DNA of 40,156 nt from Candidatus Omnitrophota bacterium (GTDB lineage: Bacteria; Omnitrophota; Gorgyraeia; Duberdicusellales; 4484-171). The notes under the pieces are model-generated. The model ran no database searches. It was given only the letters and a program-made list of their open reading frames with translations, and had not been told where the DNA came from. Every line of letters starts with the position of its first letter. Positions within the stretch are counted from its first letter, which is position 1. Where the stretch lies: assembly GCA_003565945.1 (NCBI GenBank), contig PXAH01000015.1:1-40156 (forward strand), in the 5' to 3' direction. A program made the translations under genes and the position numbers. Below, piece after piece: positions 33,921-40,156 of the stretch.

Positions 33921-34769
33921 ATGATTAGCACAAAAAGCATCAATAAAGTCAGGCAGGAAATAGAAAAAGCTAAGAAAAGAAATAAAAGAATAGGCTTTGT
34001 CCCGACTATGGGCGCCTTGCACAGGGGGCATCTTTCTTTAATTGACAGGGCTAAAAAAGAAAGTGATTATCTTGCGGTGAGTATTTTTATCAACCCTCTT
34101 CAGTTTGATTCCTCAAAAGACCTGACAAGATACCCCCGCAACCTAAGAAAAGATAAAGAACTGCTAAAAAAAAGAGGTGTTGACCTTTTATTTTTTCCTC
34201 AAGCTGATAGACTTTATAGCCCCGGCTTTTCAGTGTTTGTTGAAGAAACTAAGCTAAGTAAAATTTTATGCGGAAAATCACGTCCGGGCCATTTCCGAGG
34301 GGTCACAACGGTAGTAGCTAAGCTTTTTAATATCGTTAACCCGGAGTTAGCCTATTTCGGGCAGAAAGATTATCAGCAAGCCTTAATAATAAGAAAAATG
34401 GCCAAAAACTTAAACTTTGCTATAAAAATAAAAATCGCACCTATTGTGCGGGAAAAAGACGGTTTAGCTTTAAGCTCACGCAACTCATACCTTAACTCAA
34501 AACAACGCCGGGAAGCCAATGCTATCTATCAGGCACTATCTCTGGGAGCAGGGATGATTAAAAAGGGGGAGAGAAACCCGGATAAAATAACTAAGTTAAT
34601 AAAAAAAGAAGTCAAAAATAACTCATCAGCCCTGATTGACTACGTTGAGGTCCGCGGAGCTGATAAACTTGAAAAAATCGAAAAAATAGAGGGAAAAATT
34701 TTTTTAGGAATCGCCGCCTACTTAGGAGAAGCCCGCCTAATTGATAATATTATTTTAAAGTCAAACTAA
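33921..34769 (+). CDS. panC: pantothenate synthetase
   Basis: 282 residues, normal length. It condenses pantoate and beta-alanine using ATP. The nucleotide site PTMGALHRGH (28-37), INPLQFDSSKD, CGKSRPGHFRGV, FGQKDYQQ and SSRNSYL are all present, and the C-terminal small domain (DYVEVRGADKLE and AYLGEARLIDN) is complete. No panB or panD is seen nearby. The ATG lies just after the repeat tract, so the promoter or leader is probably made of repeat sequence. The next gene starts 28 nt downstream. Confidence 0.95.
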   Translation: MISTKSINKVRQEIEKAKKRNKRIGFVPTMGALHRGHLSLIDRAKKESDYLAVSIFINPLQFDSSKDLTRYPRNLRKDKELLKKRGVDLLFFPQADRLYSPGFSVFVEETKLSKILCGKSRPGHFRGVTTVVAKLFNIVNPELAYFGQKDYQQALIIRKMAKNLNFAIKIKIAPIVREKDGLALSSRNSYLNSKQRREANAIYQALSLGAGMIKKGERNPDKITKLIKKEVKNNSSALIDYVEVRGADKLEKIEKIEGKIFLGIAAYLGEARLIDNIILKSN

Positions 34770-34797
34770 ATCACTTAAAAAAAATAGTAGAAGAAAT

Positions 34798-35613
34798 ATG
34801 TTAAAGCCAGCAGTAAAAATTGGAATAATAGGATGCGGAGCTATCGGAGAAGGGTTAGCTTTATTTATCCACAAAGAACTAGCGGCCAAAGCAATCCTCA
34901 CAGCTTTAGCGGATAAAAATAAGAAGAAAGCAGTTGCCCTTGGAAAAAAAATATCAAAGGAAATACAAATTAGAACCTCAAAGGAATTAGTCAAAGAGGT
35001 AGATTTAATAATTGAAGCTGCCTCCCAGGAAGCGGCTAAAAAAATAATCCAGGAAGCTTTAGCGCATAAAAAAGATATTGTTGTCTTAAGTGTGGGAGCG
35101 CTAATAAAAAACCCTGAATTTCTTACCCACGCCGCTAAAAGACAGATAAAACTATATATTCCTTCCGGAGCTATTTCCGGAATAGACGGCCTGGCAGCAC
35201 TAGCTAAAGGCAATTTAAAAAAGATAACCCTTACCACATCAAAACCGCCGGCTGGCCTAAAAGAATCATCCTACTTAAAAAATAAAAAAATAAAACTTAA
35301 ATATTTAAAAAAGCCGATAACTATCTTTTCCGGGACGGTAGAGGAAGCTATTAAAAAATTCCCAAAAAATATTAATGTTGCCGCCACATTACTGCTGGCC
35401 TCCCGATTTAACCAAATAAAGGTAGCAATCAAGGCTGATCCTAATCTCAAAAAAAATGTACACAAAATCGAAGCTATAGCTGAAGAGGCTAATTTAAAGA
35501 TAGAAATTAAAAATGTTTGCTCAAAGATAAACCCTAAAACAAGCGCTTTAACTATTCTTTCAGCTCAACATCTGTTGGAAAAAATTTTTTCATCCATCAA
35601 GGTAGGAACATAA
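34798..35613 (+). CDS. nadX: L-aspartate dehydrogenase (NAD synthesis)
   Basis: 271 residues, typical for the family. It oxidises L-aspartate to iminoaspartate with NAD(P)+, feeding quinolinate synthase, and replaces the flavoenzyme NadB. The Rossmann motif GIIGCGAIG is at 9-17, followed by EAASQEA and VLSVGAL. IPSGAISGIDGL is the family hallmark, followed by NVAATLLLAS and a final KINPKTSALTILSA. Genetic proximity to nadE agrees with NAD synthesis. GAAGAA lies upstream of the ATG. uvrA follows after 35 nt. nadA and nadC are not in the window. Confidence 0.9.
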   Translation: MLKPAVKIGIIGCGAIGEGLALFIHKELAAKAILTALADKNKKKAVALGKKISKEIQIRTSKELVKEVDLIIEAASQEAAKKIIQEALAHKKDIVVLSVGALIKNPEFLTHAAKRQIKLYIPSGAISGIDGLAALAKGNLKKITLTTSKPPAGLKESSYLKNKKIKLKYLKKPITIFSGTVEEAIKKFPKNINVAATLLLASRFNQIKVAIKADPNLKKNVHKIEAIAEEANLKIEIKNVCSKINPKTSALTILSAQHLLEKIFSSIKVGT

Positions 35614-35648
35614 AGCTCAACGAATTCAATCCATAGTACAGGTAAAAA

Positions 35649-38459
35649 ATGTATAATTATATATCGATAAAAGGTGCAAAAGAGCATAATTTAAAAAACA
35701 TCAATGTTAAAATTCCTAAAAATAAAATAACTGTAATTACCGGCCTTTCCGGTTCAGGAAAATCTTCTTTAGCTTTTGATACAATCTATGCCGAAGGCCA
35801 ACGTCGTTATGTCGAAAGCTTATCCAGCTACGCCCGCCAATTCTTAGAACAACTAGAAAAACCTAATGTTGAGCATATCGAAGGACTTTCTCCGGCAATT
35901 GCTATCGAGCAAAAAAAAGCCGGTGGGTCTCTACGTTCTATAGTAGCTACCCAAACCGAAATTTATGACTATTTGCGCCTCCTGTACGCGCGAGTTGGAA
36001 AACCTCACTGCCCCTCCTGCCGGAGGCCAATTTCAAAAATCTCCCCCCAGGAAATAATTGAACAAATTATAGGCTCTTCCGAAGGAGATAGAATATTTAT
36101 CCTGTCACCTCTTATCCGCGGCAAAAAGGGAACTTATCAGGCCCTTTTTGAAAAGCTACTGAAGGAAGGTTTCTCGCGTTTGCGCATCAACAAACAAATC
36201 TACAATCTGAATGAAAAGATAAGCCTTGACCGCTACAAGAACCACAATATAGAAATTTTAGTAGATAGGGTAAAAGTTTTAACTAAAAACGAAAAAAGAA
36301 TAGCCTCGTCAGTCGAAACCGCGCTTAGATATTCACAGGGTGATATTTTAATTTATAATTTAGAAAAAAACCGGGAAACTTTTTTCAATACCCAGCTCAA
36401 CTGCGCCTATTGTCAATTATCTTTCCCAAAACTAGAGCCTAGGCTTTTCTCTTTTAACTCTCCCTACGGAGCCTGCTCTGCCTGCAACGGGTTAGGTATC
36501 CATCTTGAGCTTGACCCTGATTTAATTATTCCTGATAAAAACAAGAGTCTTTCAGAGGGAGCTATAGAGCCTTACCGAAGAGGAAGCAGGGGATCCATGA
36601 TGTATTACAGGGCTTTACTGCGTCAGTTAGCTTACGAACTTGATATATCCCTAGATACCCCTTTTAAATCTCTTTCCAAAAAAATACAAAAAATTATTCT
36701 CTATGGCAGCGGTAACGTTCAAGTTTGGTCAAAATCTTACGAAGGAGTCATCCCGTACCTTGAGCGTATATTCAACAAAACCGAATCTAGCTACCGCAAA
36801 GAAGATATAGCAAGCTATATGTCAAAACTGCCTTGCCCGGGATGCAACGGAAGACGCTTAAAAAAAGAAGTTCTTTCGGTATCAATTGGAGGCCATAACA
36901 TCTGGCAAATAATAGAAATGAATATTCAAGCTGCTTTTGATTTTTTCTCTACCCTCAAACTGACCGGTTTTGAAAATAAAATCGCGGCTGAAATAATTAA
37001 AGAAATTAAAAAAAGACTTCAATTTTGCCTTTCAGTAGGCCTCTCCTATATTTGCCTGGACAGATTGAGCTCAACTTTATCAGGCGGAGAAGCCCAAAGA
37101 ATAAAACTGGCTACTCAGGTCGGCTCATCCCTTTCAGGGGTAATTTATATTCTCGATGAACCCACAATAGGCCTACACCCCAAAGATGATCAAAACTTAA
37201 TTAAAACTCTCCAAAAACTTAAAAAACTAGGAAATACAATAATTATAGTCGAGCACGACCGCCAAATGATTGAAGCTTGCGATCATTTGATTGATTTAGG
37301 CCCGGCCGCGGGAGCCCAGGGAGGAAAAGTTGTTTACTCGGGTAAAAAAAACGGAATAAAAAAATCAAACAGCTTAACCGCTCAGTACCTGAAAGGAGAA
37401 AAAAGCATAAAATTACCTGAAAAAAGAAAAAACTACAAAAGTAAGCCCTGTCTTCTGATAAAAGGCGCCCGCCAGCACAACCTTAAAAGTATAGACGTAA
37501 AATTCCCCTTAGAAACCTTTATCTGCGTAACCGGAATATCCGGATCAGGAAAGTCAACTTTAGTAGAAGAGATACTTTACCGGGCTCTGGCTAAAAATAT
37601 TTATAAATCAAAACTAAAACCCGGTAAATTTAAGAAAATAGAAGGACTTGAAAATATTGATAAGGTAATTATTGTCGATCAATCTCCTATCGGAAGAACA
37701 CCTCGCTCAAACCCGGCTACCTATACGGGTGTATTGACCCCAATAAGAGAACTTTTCAGCAAATTACCGCAAGCTTTAGCATCTGGATTTAAAAAATCAC
37801 GTTTTAGCTTTAATGTTTCCGGAGGACGTTGTCAATCCTGCCGGGGTGAAGGAACTAAAAAGATTGAAATGCATTTTCTTCCTGATATTTATATACCTTG
37901 TGAAGTTTGCCAAGGACAAAGATTTAACCAGCAAACACTACAGGTAAGGTATAAGGGAAAAAATATTTCTGAAGTTTTAGAAATGAGTGTAGATCAAGCT
38001 TCTAATTTATTCGAAAATATCCCCTCGATAACTAACATCCTACAAACTATAAATGAAGTAGGCCTTGGTTATATCAAACTAGGCCAACCGGCTACAACTT
38101 TATCCGGAGGAGAAGCCCAAAGAATTAAACTGGCCTCGCAACTGCGAAAAAAAGCAACCGGAAAAACTTTCTATATTCTCGATGAACCTACAACGGGGCT
38201 TCATTTTGAAGATACCCGTAAACTTCTTTCTGTTTTAAAAAAACTAGTTGATAAGAAAAATACTGTTTGTATAATTGAACATAATTTAGATGTAATAAAG
38301 TGCGCCGACTATATAATTGACTTAGGCCCTGAAGGAGGCGAAGACGGCGGAAAAATTGTTGCCTGCGGCAGTCCGGAAGAAATTTTAACTTCTAAGCAAT
38401 CCTATACTGCCGGGTTTTTAAAGTCCGCTTTTTCAACTTTAGATATTCCCCAAAATTAA
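35649..38459 (+). CDS. uvrA: excinuclease ABC subunit A
   Basis: 936 residues, normal length. It is the damage-recognition ATPase of nucleotide excision repair. There are two ABC modules: the first Walker [10 protein letters not shown] (32-40) and the second [10 protein letters not shown] near residue 640, with [12 protein letters not shown] signatures in both halves and LDEPT Walker B strands. Zinc modules are visible: CPSC near 121, CAYC and CSAC in the first signature insertion, CPGC, and CQSC with CEVC in the second. The start ATG at 35649 has AGG upstream and gives the expected N-terminus ([15 protein letters not shown]). Nothing is missing. Confidence 0.97.
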   Translation: MYNYISIKGAKEHNLKNINVKIPKNKITVITGLSGSGKSSLAFDTIYAEGQRRYVESLSSYARQFLEQLEKPNVEHIEGLSPAIAIEQKKAGGSLRSIVATQTEIYDYLRLLYARVGKPHCPSCRRPISKISPQEIIEQIIGSSEGDRIFILSPLIRGKKGTYQALFEKLLKEGFSRLRINKQIYNLNEKISLDRYKNHNIEILVDRVKVLTKNEKRIASSVETALRYSQGDILIYNLEKNRETFFNTQLNCAYCQLSFPKLEPRLFSFNSPYGACSACNGLGIHLELDPDLIIPDKNKSLSEGAIEPYRRGSRGSMMYYRALLRQLAYELDISLDTPFKSLSKKIQKIILYGSGNVQVWSKSYEGVIPYLERIFNKTESSYRKEDIASYMSKLPCPGCNGRRLKKEVLSVSIGGHNIWQIIEMNIQAAFDFFSTLKLTGFENKIAAEIIKEIKKRLQFCLSVGLSYICLDRLSSTLSGGEAQRIKLATQVGSSLSGVIYILDEPTIGLHPKDDQNLIKTLQKLKKLGNTIIIVEHDRQMIEACDHLIDLGPAAGAQGGKVVYSGKKNGIKKSNSLTAQYLKGEKSIKLPEKRKNYKSKPCLLIKGARQHNLKSIDVKFPLETFICVTGISGSGKSTLVEEILYRALAKNIYKSKLKPGKFKKIEGLENIDKVIIVDQSPIGRTPRSNPATYTGVLTPIRELFSKLPQALASGFKKSRFSFNVSGGRCQSCRGEGTKKIEMHFLPDIYIPCEVCQGQRFNQQTLQVRYKGKNISEVLEMSVDQASNLFENIPSITNILQTINEVGLGYIKLGQPATTLSGGEAQRIKLASQLRKKATGKTFYILDEPTTGLHFEDTRKLLSVLKKLVDKKNTVCIIEHNLDVIKCADYIIDLGPEGGEDGGKIVACGSPEEILTSKQSYTAGFLKSAFSTLDIPQN

Positions 38460-38478
38460 TACGTTATTTTCCATTCTA

Positions 38479-38507
38479 TTGACATCCTAAGGAATTTAGA
38501 TTAAGAT
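38479..38507 (+). promoter_or_regulatory. sigma70-type promoter downstream of uvrA
   Basis: Perfect TTGACA (38479-38484), a 17-nt spacer and TAAGAT (38502-38507). A transcript would start near 38514 and carry about 205 nt of leader, including the palindromic element at 38518-38646, before the TPR gene. Confidence 0.65.
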
Positions 38508-38517
38508 ATTTGAGGGG

Positions 38518-38646
38518 CGGGGAATTTTTCATGTTGACCGGCCCCACATCCTGAAGCCCAAAGGGCTGAAGGATCTCCTGAGATCCTTCGTCGCTACGCT
38601 CCTCAGGATGAGCAGTCGGAAAAACGAAAAAACTCCCCGACTGCTC
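38518..38646. repeat. nested palindromic element with imperfect terminal inverted repeats
   Basis: Outer arms cggggaatttttc (38518-38530) and gaaaaaactccccg (38626-38639) pair imperfectly. Inside, catcctga (38547-38554) pairs with tcaggatg (38603-38610), enclosing two small perfect hairpins: agccc/gggct (38555-38567) and aaggatct/agatcctt (38569-38588). A 10-bp repeat gagcagtcgg (38610-38619) pairs with ccgactgctc (38637-38646). The segment atccttcgtcgctacgctcc with caggatg resembles a palindromic word pattern I recall from many environmental genomes. Confidence 0.75.
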
Positions 38647-38718
38647 AGATATTTTACAGATTACCGGGCTAATAAATCTACCGCCTGCCTCAAATATAAG
38701 ATAATTAAATTAAACATC

Positions 38719-40156
38719 ATGTCTAAAACGATAAACTTTCTTCTAATTTTAGTTTTTGTTGTGACAACTTTCTCTTGGCCTGTCTACCCAAGAGATAATA
38801 ATTTGGCTGAACGACAATTTAACACCGCCGAAGGGGCTTTTTTCGATAACTTTTATCAAGCGGCAGAATCTCTCTTTGAAAAATTCATCAAGGATTTTCC
38901 TCAAAACCAGCTAGTTTCTGAGGCTAAATTGTATCTGGCCAAATGCTTTTATTTCCAAAAAAATTACAGCCAGGCCTTAGATAAATTAAAAAAACTGGAA
39001 ACTGAAAAAGATCCCCGGCTAGATTACAGAATCAATTACTGGATCGCTAAAACACTGTTTGAAAAGAAAGATTTCCCCGGATGCCTTGCTTATCTGGGAA
39101 AAATAAACGCAAAAGATAACCTTGAATACTACCTTCAAGGCCAATACCTAAAAGCCAGGACCTACTTAGAAACCAGCCAAAAAGAAAAGGCAAAATTCAT
39201 TTTCACAGAAATAACTAATCAATCCACGGCCACTCAAGAACTAATCGATGACTCCTACCAAAGTTTACTTAAAATATATAAACAAGATAATAGCTTCAAT
39301 CAAATAATTGATTCAACACAAAAATACCTGCAGAATAATCCTCAAACAACGATTAAAGACCAAATATACTTTTATTTGGCAGACAGCTATCGGCAAACGG
39401 ATAAGTTAGAAAAAGCGGTTAAGTATTACAACTTATCCCTGGAGATAACTAAAAGCTCTAACTTGCGCGATCTTATCTACCAAGGACTGGGCTTAACCTA
39501 CCTCAATCAAGAAAGAAACGCCTTGGCAAAAAGAACTATAGACCGAATAAGCAATAATCAATTGCGCCTTTTTACGCAAGGGTTGTATTATCTTAACAAC
39601 AATGATTACATTCCCGCCCGGGAAGCCCTAAGTACTTACCTCAAGCAATACCCAGAAGGAGAATTTGCGCCTAAGGCCTATTTAACTAAGGCTGATATTT
39701 TTTTCGAAATGGGAAGAATTAATGATTCTGCTTCACTCTATCAAACAGTTTTAGAAAAATTCAACCAGCCGGAGCATACCGCAATTAGAAACATGGCCCA
39801 TTACGGCTTAGCCTGGTGCCACCTAAAACAAAGAAAATTTAGCAAAGCTATAGAACAATTTGAAAAAACTTTAAAACTTACCGACGACCCTGCCGTAAAA
39901 GTAAGCTCAAGAATTCAAATAGCTGATACCTACCAGGAATCAGGAAAACTTCAAAAAGCTCTGGATACATATAATCAAATAATCAAAGACTACCCTCAAA
40001 GCCCCCGCTCTGACTACATTCAATTTCAAATCGGGATGATTTTTCTCAAAGAACGAATGCTTGATAAAGCTTTTTTAGCTTTTGACAACCTTATTCAAAA
40101 CTTTCCTAATTCACTTCTAATACCAGAAACAAAATATTATATTGCGGTTACCTATT
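38719..40156 (+). CDS. exported TPR-repeat protein (partial, runs off the window)
   Basis: 479 codons are visible from ATG 38719 with no stop before the window end. Residues 1-24 are a signal peptide (INFLLILVFVVTTFSW). The rest is repeated helical TPR-like units with recurring patterns such as YQAAESLFEKFIKDFPQN, LADSYRQTDKLEKAVKYY and SKAIEQFEKTL, spaced about 35-40 residues. This is the style of the periplasmic YbgF/BamD-like tetratricopeptide proteins that scaffold envelope machines. The true function needs the missing C-terminus. Base 38719 is the first ATG after the structured leader; no ribosome site is obvious. Confidence 0.85.
   Translation, partial: MSKTINFLLILVFVVTTFSWPVYPRDNNLAERQFNTAEGAFFDNFYQAAESLFEKFIKDFPQNQLVSEAKLYLAKCFYFQKNYSQALDKLKKLETEKDPRLDYRINYWIAKTLFEKKDFPGCLAYLGKINAKDNLEYYLQGQYLKARTYLETSQKEKAKFIFTEITNQSTATQELIDDSYQSLLKIYKQDNSFNQIIDSTQKYLQNNPQTTIKDQIYFYLADSYRQTDKLEKAVKYYNLSLEITKSSNLRDLIYQGLGLTYLNQERNALAKRTIDRISNNQLRLFTQGLYYLNNNDYIPAREALSTYLKQYPEGEFAPKAYLTKADIFFEMGRINDSASLYQTVLEKFNQPEHTAIRNMAHYGLAWCHLKQRKFSKAIEQFEKTLKLTDDPAVKVSSRIQIADTYQESGKLQKALDTYNQIIKDYPQSPRSDYIQFQIGMIFLKERMLDKAFLAFDNLIQNFPNSLLIPETKYYIAVTY

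Noticed and set aside
33771-34031. Minus-strand open frame across the folK-panC spacer
   Set aside because: It is made of repeat words and the antisense of the panC start; its translation is low complexity.

Overview
The window is an AT-rich chromosomal segment from a Gram-negative (diderm) bacterium. It is densely packed, and every credible gene reads on the + strand. An unbroken run of Kdo-synthesis and Lpt (lipopolysaccharide transport) genes shows that the cell makes LPS. Several features fit the Omnitrophota (formerly OP3) or a neighbouring uncultured lineage best: low GC, the very large CoA-dehydratase-type activase, a membrane pyrophosphatase, an NfeD/stomatin pair, a class V aminotransferase next to serA, and AT-rich intergenic repeats. 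That placement is inference from gene content; no marker here settles it.

Layout. 1-129: possible 3' end of an unknown gene. 130-532: repeat-containing spacer with a candidate promoter. 533-9080: an overlapping or tightly spaced run holding a P-loop-eroded archaeal-type ATPase, a YfcE-type phosphodiesterase, a HIT protein, an HD-GYP protein, then kdsB-kdsA-kdsD-kdsC and an LptC-LptA fusion with lptB. 9208-10942: a trigger factor without its PPIase domain, and clpP, separated by a cluster of strong hairpins. 10972-18581: class V aminotransferase-serA (serine synthesis), purA, hppA (K+-dependent type pyrophosphatase), a YkgJ-type Cys-cluster protein and a leader-less GH5 glycosidase. 18858-23705: an rpe-like epimerase, divergent polysaccharide deacetylase, queH, a YhcC-type radical SAM protein, a CtpA protease and a divergent dtd. 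23839-29254: a KamA-family radical SAM protein and a 1413-residue activase/reductase. 29343-31380: NfeD protease and slipin. 31646-35613: a cofactor block (nadE, folK, panC, L-aspartate dehydrogenase). 35649-38459: uvrA. 38719 to the end: an exported TPR protein that runs off the window.

The genes work together in a few themes: LPS core sugar supply and export, envelope quality control (CtpA, NfeD/slipin, TPR protein), serine/purine/NAD/folate/pantothenate synthesis with pyrophosphate recovery, and tRNA maintenance (queH, dtd).

I do not see a defence island, CRISPR array, transposase gene, prophage, tRNA or rRNA. The least ordinary material is (i) several families of intergenic palindromes and short repeats, two of which supply stop codons of neighbouring genes, (ii) promoters whose -10 box sits 6-8 nt before an ATG, implying leaderless mRNAs, (iii) domain-level departures in otherwise housekeeping proteins (Tig, LptC-LptA, Dtd, Rpe, the ATPase), and (iv) the giant activase, which carries both the ATPase modules and dehydratase-like cysteine motifs in one chain.
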